DNA of 64,000 bases from Laccaria trichodermophora. Lineage: Eukaryota > Basidiomycota > Agaricomycetes > Agaricales > Hydnangiaceae. The number at the start of each line of letters is the position of its first letter. Position 1 is the first letter of the stretch. This document shows positions 1 to 11,780 of this stretch, piece after piece. The translations under genes and the position numbers were made by a program. Where the stretch lies: NCBI GenBank assembly GCA_018417955.1, contig JACTVC010000001.1, positions 3,844,001 to 3,908,000 on the forward strand. Direction: 5' to 3'. Below the pieces are notes generated by a model. The model was not told the origin of the DNA. It did not search any database and saw only the letters and a list, made by a program, of their open reading frames with translations.

Positions 1-1320
1 TTCGAGTCTACAAACCCATTATCAGTAAAAGCCGTGCTTGAATAAACGAACTGAGAGCTCACTCCTCCAAATCGCGTTTGCCCTGCTTGCTGCTGCTTCC
101 GCCTTTGTTGTTCGTCTGCTCATAGACCTTCTGGGAGAGCGTCTTCTGGTGAGGTTGTTGCACCGAGTTGCCCTTAGCAGCATCCTTCGCCTGCTCCTTG
201 ATTGGCTTTGTGATCACGCTACGAGCAGGCCCATGAGCAGCAGCATCGATGACGGCTTTGAACATCCGCCTTTGCAGTCTACAAACCCATCATCAGTAAG
301 TCGCCTCGAAAAATTGAGCTGAGAACTCACTCCTCCAAATCGCGTTTGCCCTGCTTGCTGCTTCCGCCTTTGTTGTTCGTCTGTTCATAGACCTTCTGGG
401 ACAGCGTCTTCTGGTGAGGTTGTTGCACAGAGTTACCCTTAGCAGCATCCTTTGCCTGCTCCTTGATTGGCTTTGTGATCACGCTGCGAGCGGGGCCGTG
501 AGCAGCAGCATCGATGACGGCTTTGAACATCCGCGCTTCGAGTCTACAAACCCATCATCAATAAGTGGCATTGAGTACATGGACTAAAAACTCACTCCTC
601 CAAATCGCGTTTGCCCTGCTTGCTGCTGCCGCTGCTGCTTCCGCCTTTGTTGTGCGTCTCCTCGTAGACCTTCTGGGAGAGCGTCTTCTGGTGAGTTTGG
701 CGCACCGAGTTACCCTTGGCAGCCTCCTTCAACTGATCCTTGCCTGGCTTTGTGATCATGCTCCGAGCGGGGCCGTGGGTGGCTAGGTCGACTACAGCTT
801 TGAACATCCGCGATTCCAAGACGTCACTGCCAATCAAGTCAGCTGAGATTCGATGATAAAAGGTAGTAAGGTGAACTTACTCGTCAAAGTAGCGTTCTTG
901 CAACTCCAGCTCGAGGTCGCGTTTGCCCTGCTTTGTGCCGCTGCTGCTTCCGCCGTTGTTGTTGTTGTTGTGCGTCTGCTCATAGACCTTCTGGGAGAGC
1001 GTCTTCTGGTAAGGTTGATGTACCGAATGACCCTTGGCAGCCTCCTTTGACTGGTCCTTGCCTGGCTTCGTGATCATGCTCCGAGCGGGGCCGTGGGTGG
1101 CTAGATCGATCATAGCTTTGATCATTCGTGCTTCCAGTGCATCGTTGCTTTCGGTGGAGCGGGATTGGAGGTATGAGCCGCTATTTTTTTTGTTGGTTAG
1201 AAAGAGAAGAGGAAGAAGGAAGAGAAGGGAGACGTACTGGATTGGGCCAGCGATGGCTGGGACGGCGAGGATGGCGGCGGCGGCGACGGCAGCGGTGGTG
1301 GTGGTGGTGAGTTGGACCAT
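1..1320 (-). CDS. secreted tandem-exon repeat protein, kexin-type (5' part, runs off the left edge)
   Basis: Exons read as complement(join(<1..7, 63..278, 331..543, 596..826, 881..1180, 1238..1320)). All introns are 52-57 nt with GT..AG ends. The start at 1320 gives a signal peptide (Thr-rich start, hydrophobic Ala/Ile/Leu core, AIA-G cleavage site). After it come four 71-77 residue repeats, each with L-x-x-RM(F/I)KA at the start, HGPARS, ITKP, KTLSQKVYE and a C-terminal KQGKRDLE block; a fifth begins at the window edge. Exons 3, 4 and 5 (231, 213, 216 nt) each hold one repeat and have phase-2 borders on both sides, so whole exons can be duplicated without a frameshift. The Lys-Arg in every unit is a likely Kex2 site, so the protein may be cut into several similar peptides. 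This resembles fungal kexin-processed repeat proteins, but I recognise no specific family. Exon structure is well supported; processing is inferred. Confidence 0.8.
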
Positions 1321-2609
1321 GTTGTGTGTTTAGAGGAGGAGGGTGTGTGGATAGAGGTCGTTTGTGGATGAAAGTCGTGGAAGATAGAGTAGGTCGTAGA
1401 TGAAAGTAGTGTAGTAGAAGATAAGAACCTCTCGAGTGGCCTGCACTGAGTAAGGTGGTTGGGTGGATGAGTGCACAGCGCTAAAGAACGTCCATCGTAT
1501 TCAGGTGGTTTTTATAGCTTTTCGGAGGGATGTATTATCCAAGCGACATGCGTAAGCCTTCGGAAGCTATGTCGCCAGCGAGTATTTTGGCTCCATTATT
1601 GACCAGGATACGCGGCTACGGCACGTATAGAAGAATGATCCAATCACGACGTGCGTACGGTGGTGCAGGTGACACAGATGCTTGGAGATGCCTGGGTAGC
1701 GAATTCCAATGATATGGATCGGCTATACGTCGCTAAAACTCAGAAACACCCTGGATTTCTAAGGCGTCATCGTTGATTTAGCAGCACATTGGTCCTGGGA
1801 CAGAAATGTCGCCTCTAAGTTCCCCCAATTTCGCTCGCCAAGGGGGGGGGGGGGGGGGTTATAGAACAAAAGAGGTTACATAACTTGGGGTCCGATCTTG
1901 CGCTCTGTAGGGGGGGAGCCGTAGTCCGCGATGTCGGGTCCGCTGCTCTGGAGTCTGAACTGCGGGTTTCACGCTATTTAGAGCAATGATGATCGTACTC
2001 ATTAGAATCAGAATCCTCCAGATACATAGATTGATGTGAGGAGATGTGAGGTTGATGAATGAATTTCAAATTGTGGTTGGCAACTACGGACCAGCGTCCT
2101 GGCTGGCAGCCAGGACTTCCCAGGTACGGCCGACGGGGGTACTTTGTATTTATGCCGGTCGGCTTAACCTTCAAGCTTCAAGCTCGAAGTGGCAAGATGG
2201 TAGCTTGGGTGGTCGCAAGGAGATGTAGACACGGAGCGAAGTCAGATCGTTGGAGCAAGGAAGATGACGATCAAGGGTATTTCCATGTGGTGCTGGATAC
2301 CTGAAACGAAGGGAACCATTTGCAGCACGATGCTGGAGACAAGGCCGAAGGTCGTGCTTAGAAGTCCCGGCTGTCAGTTCAGGAAGATGACTGATCAGAG
2401 GTACGATGTCGAGCAACCTCTGAATTTTTCCTATACGTGCTCAGCGCTCAGCATTGAGCATAGCAACAAAACGGAGTAGTTTCCTTAAGGGTGACAGTGA
2501 GGTAAAGAGGTTGAAGTTGACGTCGCGTGAGAAGTTTGAACGTTGAAACTTTGTTGACTTCCAACAACGACCAACGGGCTTGCAAGTGCCCAAGTTGAGC
2601 GACGCGACG
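1321..2609. other. intergenic region between divergent genes
   Basis: No convincing gene; the ORFs here are short, unsupported by intron signals and resemble nothing I know. The region should hold the promoters of the leftward secreted-repeat gene and of the rightward gene at 2610. CG dinucleotides are common, as in normal host DNA. Confidence 0.6.
1842..1858. repeat. poly-G tract (17 G)
   Basis: An uninterrupted run of 17 G between two genes. It could form a quadruplex, and its length may be affected by sequencing error. Confidence 0.9.
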
Positions 2610-5373
2610 ATGAGCAGCTCGCCAGCTCATCGTTCCACTCAGTCTATCAGTTCCAATAACCTCCAAGCACCAGCACCGTCGTCGAGCTTGAATGGCCGAC
2701 AGCAACGAAGGATGACTTCGCCTGCTGGGTCCCTTTCTATTGTATGTCTGGGAGAACATTAGATCGCAACTATCACTGATCAATAATCCTTCTTAGCCTC
2801 CGAGGGGAAGGTCACCATCACCCCGTCCACCCTCGCCACTACGAAACGCGTTCTTTCCAGACAGTTCAACGGGCATCGATCCAGACTCCATATCCGACGA
2901 TGGCTCAGACGACAATGACGACCTGGAGGACGACCAAGGGATGTGGCAGCAACGTTCACCATCACCCTCATCATCCGTCTCCCATCTCGCAGCCAGCTTC
3001 GTCCAAAGGATGGGCACATTCGTGGGGGGCATAGCACCACGATCACCTATGCTAAGCGACGCAGAGCTAGAAGCTGAAGCGGAGAGGGAACGCGACCGTA
3101 GCCGCAGAGAAGCGGAAGCGATACTCACGCGGGAGGCTCAGCAGAGGAGGCTCGTTGAAGATCGTGTACTCTCTATGATGGAGAGCACAAATCCGCTCCC
3201 TCCTCCGCCCTCCAGGTCTCAAACAATGCCTAACCCGCCATCTCCGTCTAATTCGCAGAAAGAGTCGAGTAGTAGTTGGTGGTCAGCTGCGAAGAATAGG
3301 CTTACGCCTACGAAAGACCCTCCGACGCCTGCTCAGCAAATTATATTGGACGCAAAGGCGAGGGACAAGGATAACAAGAAGAACGCCAAAGGCAAGGAGA
3401 AAGAGAAAGAATGGCCCGCAAACGCCCAAAGCAAATTCAACGATCCAGCATTTGTCAACCTCAACATTCCAACGACACCCGTCCGACGCGTTCCCGTACC
3501 TTCTTCCTCCCCGTCTTCGCCTACCCCTTCTCGTCCGAGTCTATCAAATATGCCACCTAATTTGACGCCGTCTCCCATGCGTGCATCTGATACATTGTCT
3601 TCATCCCCTTCTCGCGAGGCTCCACCTGTGTACGCACAGTTCACATCTCAAGGAACGCTGGACGTACCAGGCACACTCCTCACGATAGCCAAACGCTTCG
3701 AGAAGCTCGAAAAATGGACCGTTGGACACGTCAGGGCTTTGGAAGATCGGATGAATGATGTCGAGAGGTGGTTGGTCGATAAGGAAGCAGAGAAAGAGAA
3801 GGAAAAAGAGAAGGAGAAGGAGAAGGAATCCGATTCCGAGTCACTAAGACACGCAGGTCCGACGGACAACATGAAAGATGAGATCCACGACCTCCGAGAC
3901 GAAGTTGTTGAGCTCCAAGGTCGATTAGGCGAGCTAGGTCGGGAGATGGCGAAAATTGCGACGGCCCCCAATAATCTTTCTGCCGGACCTAGAATGCAGT
4001 CTGCCGCTGTATCTGTAGCACCACAAACCACTTCCTCCTTCGTCACGCACTCGCAAGCGACTTCTTCCATTGCCACCCACTTCACAGGATCTCCGTCAGC
4101 ACCCAGCACGCCCATCCACCATCCTAGGTTATCAAGCACCACTGCGAGAGAATCTACAAGTCCTCCCATGACTTCGAAGAGGAGAGAGTCAGGCACGAGG
4201 TTACCGTACCCTGCGGGAGATTATTCTTCCCCGCCAGATACGTTCTCTCCTAGTAACTCTCCACCATCGTCAATTAGTTCCGCTATGAGGCCTTTATCTA
4301 CGGCCATTTCGGGGTTACCCCTCCATTCATCCTCAGGACTGGGTACACTACCGGCTGCTTCATATTCTACCACCTCTCTTTCCTCACTGGCTTCCGGTAC
4401 GGGTAGGCCGCCATCCCCGCCTGCTCAACCCAAGTTCGCTCCTGCCCCTGCTTCTGCCAATCGAACGGCCAGCCCAACGCCCGCACCAGCAAAAGGACGA
4501 GGAACACAACAAGGATTGCCACCGCCCCCGAAATCGGCTGCTGGGAAAAGACAAACGAGTGTAAGCCCCACGCCGAGGAAACGGTACACCGTTGCCCTTG
4601 GAGGGCCGATAACTGCGCCGCCTGATGAAGATGAATTTTCTTCGAACGCTGCTTCTTTGTTCTATGCCACCGCCGCCAATACCGCCGCCAATACCAATGC
4701 GAATATCAATACCAATACCCATACGGATCCACCTGCTACTGCTCCTCTATTGAGAAGGGTAGGCACACCGCGGTCCTACTCCCGTGTAATTGGGGGGTCA
4801 TTTTCCGTTTCTCCCGTGGGGGACGATGACGACGACAAGAAGAAAGAGGAGGAAGGCGCAGGAGAGTTCGGAGAAGGCGAAGAGACAATCGGCAAATCTT
4901 CCGGTATTAAACTCAAGAACGCGAACGGGAGTCTGTCTTCCACCACATCAAACTCGATATCGCCTGGTGGACCTGGGGGCGGCGATTACAAGTCCACAGC
5001 CACGACCTCCCCATCGCCATCCGCTCGTCGGATCAGGGCACAGAGCGCGTATGGGTACGCTAGCCTCCTCCCTCCTCAGACTCCATTACAGACTCCTACC
5101 ATGGGGACCACTGCGCCGCTAAAGCCGAAGTTGAGGTCCCGGTCTACGGAGCGGCTTTCCTCTGGTACCAGCTCCATTGGAACGGGAGACGGAATGATAA
5201 GTGGTGGACTTGGAGGAGGGGAGACCAAGTTCGTGGACCCCTTGTTGTTGAGGAGGTACCAGCAAAGTCAAGAGGGGTTACAGGTGAAGATGCCGATGCC
5301 GAAACCGGTGGGGAAGGTTCCGATTGGGCAGTTGGTTGCGTTTTTTGATGGGGAGAAGGGGGGGAGGACGTAG
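2610..5373 (+). CDS. 902-residue Ser/Pro-rich coiled-coil protein of unknown function
   Basis: Two exons, 2610..2741 and 2797..5373, joined in frame across a 55-nt intron with a GTATGT donor, a CTGAT branch site and a TTAG acceptor. The ATG at 2610 is the only one that starts the open frame of exon 1; the 48 codons before 2941 are also coding. The protein is mostly low-complexity Ser/Pro/Thr. A predicted coiled coil lies at about residues 333-432: a Leu/Arg/Glu-rich helix, then a run of Lys-Glu pairs, then a heptad-like stretch. A second helical patch (EAEAERERDRSRREAEA) is near residues 133-150. The C-terminus is less biased (FVDPLLLRRYQ, then VPIGQLVAFFDGEK), which suggests a short conserved motif. 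No catalytic domain is visible. It could be a cytoskeletal or scaffold protein, but that is a guess from composition only. Confidence 0.85.
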
Positions 5374-5837
5374 GGTTAGCTTGTTGGAAGGGTTTCCAAG
5401 TGGGATGGATGGAGGAATGGAAGGGAAGATTGTTGTAATGAAGGAGGGAGAGAGCCTAATGGGTATGGATCTGGAATGACTGATATGCTATGCACCTCTG
5501 ACTTGCTTTACTTATACCCTCCCAATGATATGAGAGTACTGATGCTTGGTTTTTATGTTACCTCAGTTTTTTTTTCTACTTCAATGCCTTTTTTGTATAT
5601 TATATCAGTGTCTTGATGATGTGTTGTATTTCAAGTTGGTGATACACACTATTCAAGATTTGGTCTGTCCCCATTGGAGTTGGTGGTTAAACATACTGGT
5701 ACCATGTACTCTCTCTGACTGGCTTTACTTATACCCTCCCAGTGATATAACAGTTAGAGACTAGCATGGTTTAGGTAATACCATGGAATTTTCTGTACTT
5801 TAGTTACTGGTAACATTCGGTATGGAACTGTGGAATT
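5374..5837. repeat. 3' flank of the 902-residue gene with a duplicated segment
   Basis: No gene. About 45 bp containing GCTTTACTTATACCCTCCCA occurs near 5500-5545 and again near 5713-5758, so part of the 3' flank is duplicated. CG dinucleotides almost vanish from about 5.5 kb rightwards, marking the start of repeat-derived DNA. Confidence 0.5.
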
Positions 5838-6110
5838 CAATTATCAGTTTTTCACATCATGCCCAAGTTGGCTTTTACACTGTCTGTTTTCACATTGGTA
5901 GCTACTGGCCTGTCCCAAACATAGTCAACTTTGATATCAGCTCTTTGAGCACTATAGGATGATGGGCTGATTCATCCTTGGAGGTGTCCTCAAGTCAGGT
6001 CATGTTGTAAGTTGACCATGTATTGAGACAGAACAGTAGATATCAACATGAATGGCCTCCTCTGGCTTGACAGCCAACTTGGGCATGATGTGACAAACTG
6101 ATAATGTGGC
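5838..6110. mobile_element. MITE-like inverted-repeat element
   Basis: About 35 bp at 5838-5873 (ATTATCAGTTTTTCACATCA and on into CCCAAGTTGGC) is repeated in reverse complement at about 6068-6108, giving a roughly 270-bp element with no coding capacity. A degraded half copy lies at about 6225-6265. I could not fix a target-site duplication. Confidence 0.6.
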
Positions 6111-7317
6111 AATAGCAATATGTAAAGTCATGGCAATCCTTCAGCCATATCCCCACATGAACTTATAATTATGTTTTGGGATAGGACAGTAGGTATCAAT
6201 ATGAAAGGCTTAGAATAGCCTCTCCTAATGTGAAAGACAACTTATGCATGATGTCAAAAACTAATGCTGCAGCACTGGCAATATGTAAGATCATCTCAAT
6301 CCTTCAACCTCATCCCCATCAAATCCCCATAACCTAGACAGGGCCAAGGACACCATAACTTACATGTCAACTACAAACTTTTGTAGTATAAAAAAGTGGA
6401 CACTACACACTTTTCCAAATGAAAAAGCAGACACTACAAACTTTTCCAATAAAAAAGTGCACACTACAAACTTTTGTAGTTTAAAAAGTGGAAAGGACAA
6501 CCTTTTCTAATGGCTCTCATGCTCTCTTTTGCATATGATTCCTCAAACTAAACATGGAATAGGGTCCCTGCAATGTATTTGTATATTCCCCAGCCATTTC
6601 CCCATTAAATATGTGCCATGTATGGGATGGATGGGCTAGGTTGACTTTGGATAACCTTTAGCCCTAACCCTAACTTTGTAGTCTAAGTCTGACTTTTGAA
6701 GTCTTTTGTAGTGTATCAGTAAACTTGGTAGTCTAAGTCTGACTTTTGTAGTGTATCAGTAAAATTTGTAGTCCTTTTTTGTAGTCTATCAGTAAACCTG
6801 GTAGTCTATATCTGACAATTCCTTTTCTAGGGCATGCACCTTCCTTTTTTGGTCATTTTTCCCACAATACAATAGCTGTAGCCCTTTCTTTTAGCTTTCT
6901 AAATATACTGAAATCATATCGTTTGGTTTTATTTTCATGGAGAAAAATGCAAAAAACAAAAAAAAAAAAGCAACACTTTTGGGATTCCTTAACCTCATAT
7001 ATCTACAATGGGAGCACTTCAGAACATAATTCAAACAGATTCAGGAAGCTACAGTGTAGGGCTACAACTTTCGTTTTTTGACCATTTTTGGTAATTGGTC
7101 ATGTGACCAATATCATGACATCCCCCCAATGGACCCTGACAAATACAAACCTTGCAAATTTGAGTACTATTATCCCATGAATTTTCCCTATTTTATTGCT
7201 ATTTTTCTTTTAGAAAAGCGCACATTTCCATATTTAGAAGTGTGCTTTTGGACCCTGAAAACAGTGAGCAGACTGTGGGAAACAGTGAGGGGGCAATGAT
7301 AAATACAGTAGGGTAGG
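6111..7317. repeat. decayed non-coding repeats, including one copy of a dispersed element
   Basis: No gene. At 6360-6500, AAAAAGTGGACACTACAAAC-like motifs occur in both orientations. About 6660-7140 is a diverged reverse-complement copy of 51,670-52,150: both share TTTGTAGTCT repeats, a poly-A/T run beside TTTTTCTCCATGAA, and CAATGGGAGCACT-like and TGTCAGGGTCCATG-like words. I see no CG dinucleotide at all from 6001 to 6600. Confidence 0.55.
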
Positions 7318-7545
7318 TATGAAATTGCCCAGGCAAAGATATGAAATTGCCCCAGGCAAGGAATGAAATGGATTTGAAATAGCCCAGGCAGGGATATGAA
7401 ATTGCCCAGGCAAAGATATGAAATCACACAAGGCAAGGAATGAAATGGATATGAAATAGCCCAGCTAAGAATATGAAATATCCCAAGGCAAGGAATGAAA
7501 TATCCCTGACAAAAAAATGAAATGCCTCTGGCAGGAAATGAGACA
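7318..7545. repeat. minisatellite, ATGAAATTGCCCAGGCAAAG-type unit
   Basis: Roughly ten imperfect copies of a 20-26 bp unit combining TGAAAT with CCCAGGCA or CAAGGCAAGGA. It opens reading frames on the minus strand that are repeat artefacts. Confidence 0.75.
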
Positions 7546-7689
7546 TATTTCATCAAACTTGCCTGGGTATCTCATATCATAACACACTTGGGTAGAAATA
7601 GAAAACTTGGCAGGCATTTGCTTGTGGTTTATCATATAAGTGGTAAGTACCACTCCTCCCAGAGACTATGGGCACTAAACAAATGTTAA

Positions 7690-7965
7690 AACTGAACCTT
7701 TCAGCAGCTGGTAGTGCCAAAATACTTCTGGGAATATTGTGTTGCAGTTAATACATGCTAAACTGAAGATTTTGGCAGTTGGTAGCACCAAAATACTTCT
7801 GGGAATATTGTCTAGCATCCCAGAGACTATGCTCACTTGATAAATGTTAAAACCAAAGATTTCTGCAACTGGTAGTGGTGAAATACCTCTGGGAATAGTG
7901 TGTTGCCTCTCAGAGACTATGAGCACTTAATATATGTTAAAATCAAAGGCTTTGGCAGCTATTTG
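7690..7965 (-). repeat. satellite array, left copy (inverted relative to 9130-9850)
   Basis: Three to four diverged copies of a unit of about 80-90 bp containing GGCAGCTGGTAGTGCCAAAA, TACTTCTGGGAATATTGTG and CAGAGACTATG...CACTTAATA. The same words appear in reverse complement at 9130-9850. Confidence 0.7.
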
Positions 7966-9129
7966 ACCTTCTGGAAATGTAAAGATGTACTTTGAAACAG
8001 AGAAATTTTGGAGATTTGAGAATAATACTACAAAATGAGTAACTGTCCACTGAGATATCAATTAATCAAGAACATTCTGGAGTTGCAAAGGGATTCAGAA
8101 TGATGGTTGACTTACTTCTGTTCAATCCTATTAATACATATCTGTTATATGAACTCAAAAAGTTTCAGTATTCCATGTTCAATACTTTGTTTTATACTAC
8201 CTTGTGGCCCAGGACATTAACCAATGATAATAGTGGGAATGTATATGCACCAGGACATAAAACAATATGTCCAGATGGTAAAACAATAGTTCTGTATGGT
8301 CAGAATATGTAGTGTTCACAAGTTCAGTTCAGTCCAGTTTTTTGCCCCCAAAACCTGCAACTGTGGACCGCAACCAGTCTAGGACTGACCCAGATATTGA
8401 GGGAACTGAACCAAACCACCTAGGACTGGTCTTTTGCAGTCTATGGAACTGGTATGACCGGTTTTTTTGCATATAATTTATTATACCAATATAAACCATT
8501 TGTATCTCAACTATTATTACTCTGAAAAATAAATAGGTTATATAGCATGGTGAAGCATGTAAATACCCATCATTCTACCAATCTTTAGGAAATGTAATAA
8601 AAATTCAATATAGCTATGACTGAAACCAAATTACATCTCCTAGAGACTTGCGTAAAATATGGATTTGGTTATATCTTTCTCAGTTCTTAATGAGCTAAAA
8701 ACCCAATTAAAGGTAATAAACATGGCTACAAGGGTATGTAACACATCTGACTGCTTAACTGGTTGCAATCAATTGAAACTGGTCTTTAAGCAGTTTTAAA
8801 ACATTTTTGAAATGAGGCAACCAGCAACTGGAATAACCCCAAATTTGGGCAACTGCAACCATAAAAAGACCAGACCATGGTCCGGTTCAGTTCAGTCCTA
8901 TGGTTTTTTTTGGTCCTATGGACTGAACCTTTAAACACTAAGAATATGTTACAGGAAAGTCAAACAATGTCCCTGGAAGGTCAAACAATGTTCCTGGAAG
9001 GTCAAACAATGTTTCCAGAAGGACAAAAACAAATTTCGGCATTAAGAGGAGCTGAAATCTTCAGGTTCATTCCTATTATGGATTATTGGAAATATAGGAT
9101 GATAGTAGTAAGCACACATGTTCCCCAGG
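7966..9129. repeat. core between the inverted satellite arrays
   Basis: No gene. It holds repeated GGTTCAGTTCAGTCC words near 8325 and 8880, several CAGTTTTTTGC/CCGGTTTTTTTGC words, and a short ACAATGTYCCTGGAAGGTCA tandem at 8960-9020. It may be the interior of a non-autonomous element bounded by the arrays. Confidence 0.4.
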
Positions 9130-9850
9130 AGGTGTAACAATGTTGCTGAAAGTACTTTGGCACTAACAACTGCCAAAGTCTGTGATACAACAATATTCCT
9201 GGCAGTACTTCGGCACTAACAGCTGCTGAAAGGTTTGGTTTTAACATTTGTTTAGTCCCCATAGTCTATGGGATGCAACACAATAGTCCCCATAGTCTAT
9301 GGGATGCAACACAATAGTCCCAGAGATATTTTGGCACTACCAGCCACCAAAAACTTCAGTTTCACATGTATTAACTGCAATGCAATATTCCTGAAGGTAT
9401 TTTGGCACTACCAGCTGCCAAAATCTTTGCTTTTAATATTTATTGAGTGCACATAGTCTCTGGGGTGCAACACAATATTCCCAGAGGTATTTCGGCACTA
9501 CCAGCTGCCAAAATATTCAGTTTTGCATGTATTAACTGCAACACAATATTCCTGAAAGTATTTTGGCACTACCAGCTGCTGAAATCTTCAGTTTAGCATG
9601 TATTAACTTCAATACAATATTCTTGGAAGCATTTTGGCACTACCAGTTGCTGCAAACTTCAGTTTTAACATTTATATAATGCGCATAGTCTCTGGCAAGC
9701 AACACCATATTCCTGGAAGTACTTTGGCACTAACAATTGCCAAATTCCTTGATTTTGACATGCATTGAGTGCACATATTCACTGAGAGGCAAAACAATAC
9801 TTGCAAAGGTATTTCAGCACTAACAGCTGCCAAAGTCTTTGATGGCTCTT
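9130..9850 (+). repeat. satellite array, right copy
   Basis: Eight to nine diverged copies of a unit with TTTGGCACTACCAGCTGCCA, GCAACACAATATTCC(CAGA)GG and GTGCACATAGTCTCTGG, in the opposite orientation to 7690-7965. Confidence 0.75.
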
Positions 9851-10060
9851 GGCTGAACAAACCCATGTATTGAATTCAGCCCCATCTGCATCATTAAAAT
9901 ACTTATATCATCTTTACTGCTGGGCCACACCATGCCATCTTAGCATCAACAGATCCATTGGGCCCACCTATATCCATTAATATATACATATCATTGGCCC
10001 TATTGGGGTAGCTCTATGGTACATAGGACAATTGACCATGTGGAGTAGCCTTAATGTATA

Positions 10061-11780
10061 GTGTACTCTATGAGTACTTGTGCATCATCAGCATCAAGCT
10101 CATTCATATTCAACCCACCATTGAAATGGTCTGTGATGCCTTCATTCATCAAGGGCCCTCTGAAGTTGGAAAAGGTCAAGTATAAAATTTTCCAAGACCA
10201 GTTGGATGCCCGAATCAAACCTGAGTGTGTTGATGAGCATACAGTATCAGATGACGATTCCTTTATCAGGCGCTATAAGGAGCTCAGCTCAATCTTCAAG
10301 GAGGTGTCCAAAGATGTCTTTGGATGCACAACTCCATTTATTAAGCAGAAAGATGTTGTGACTAACAGACAGATAAAGGGCATCATCAGGGAGCTCCATG
10401 TCATTGGTGGTGCAATTCGCTTTGAAAAGTCTGGTCACACAGCACACATATCACTCAAGGTGACCCATGTGTATTGCTGTGTGGTTGCTAGCTTTGAACA
10501 TGATCATGGGTCCTTTGGGACTCTTCTACAATTTCTTGTTGGAAAGTGATGCCTTCTACACAAAAATTGAAAATGCTCTTCACCAAATGATCAAAGGAGA
10601 TTGTTCAGCAAGCTAAACTTTCTGCTCAAAATCAAATTCTTGTGGTGCTCAAGGGGCTTCTACTATGAAATTGGTCCAATCTTATCCTTTCATTCCTCTT
10701 CCTCTGGTTGTAAATGATCTTGACACTCCACAGAAGCTGATTTGTGACCCTGAAGAGGTTAAATCTACTACAAGGGAACTAGGTTATGTGACCATATGGG
10801 GTTCCAGAGCTTCCCAAACCATGGCTCAAGACCCCATCCATTTTGATGTTTCTGATTGTGTAAAAAGAGATCCATTTGTTTGGCCAAGAAGAGTGTCTCT
10901 TGCTGACTTTACAGCTCTTTTACAAAGAGGGAACAATTGACCTTCACTGGGTCCAGATGGATGGGAAAAATGGATCATCAAATCCCTTTCTGATGATGAA
11001 TTGAGCCTTGTTCTCAACTTGCATAACTATCAAGTTATGAATTCATGCTTTCCTGGTGATATAAAAGACATGTGGTTTATGATGTTCCACAAGTGGGGTG
11101 TTTGCACTAACCTTGGAAATTGGAGAGGCCTACTTCTCTCTAATATGGATTCTCCTATGGCCTGGCTCAACTGTTGCTTGATTCAGTACTCTTCTGAGAA
11201 GAGGATCTTACCAGATACACAGATAGCAGCACAACTGGGGGTTCAAACTTGTGATTTGATGACTTTTCTCATGAGTATCAAGTGCTGGGCAGCGAGGCAC
11301 AAGGAGCTGGTGTATGTGCTTAAACACAATCAAATGAAAGGTTTTGATTACTTTGCACTGGAGGGCTTTCATGATGCCATTCGATTCTACAGGTTGCCAC
11401 AGTCCATTATTGACATAGATAAAGCCACTCACAAAGACACAAAGTGCTTCATTCAGACTGCTTACAGGGTCTTTGTTCTGATCATTGTCTCAGATGTTAA
11501 CAAACAAGGTGGCCCACTTTCTCTGATCAAGTCCACATTGACTACAAGCTTAGGTCATTATTGCTTTAATGACCTTATGGTAAATGATCCTGATGCCCTT
11601 ATTGTCTCACTGAGCACTTGCGAAAAGAAGGACCCACATCTTAAGGATGACAGGGACCACCTGACAATTGCTATGATTGAAGCGACTGATGATTCTTTCC
11701 TTTCCTCCAGGTCCCTTCTGTCTCTTAGAAGAATTAGAAGGAATATATGGGCAATATACTGGGGAAAAAATAACATTTGA
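10061..11780 (+). pseudogene. decayed non-LTR (LINE) retrotransposon, linker and reverse transcriptase region
   Basis: Three open blocks in different frames (10061-10549, 10665-10940, 11001-11780) resemble consecutive pieces of basidiomycete LINE polyproteins. The first has the RRYKELSSIFKEVSKDVFG linker found between endonuclease and reverse transcriptase. The third has NWRGLLLSNMDSP, a WLN...YSSEKRILPDTQIA block, then LGVQTCDLMTFL, KGFDYFALEGFHDAI and KQGGPLSLIKSTLTT, which follow the order of fungal LINE reverse transcriptases. Frameshifts and stops separate the blocks, and neither a poly-A tail nor an endonuclease was found. It is dead and old, with few CG dinucleotides. The family call is from memory of motifs. 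Confidence 0.7.

Noticed and set aside
6660..6680. Telomere-like CCCTAACCCTAA
   Set aside because: Only two units occur, inside a dispersed repeat, so it is not a telomere or a meaningful interstitial array.
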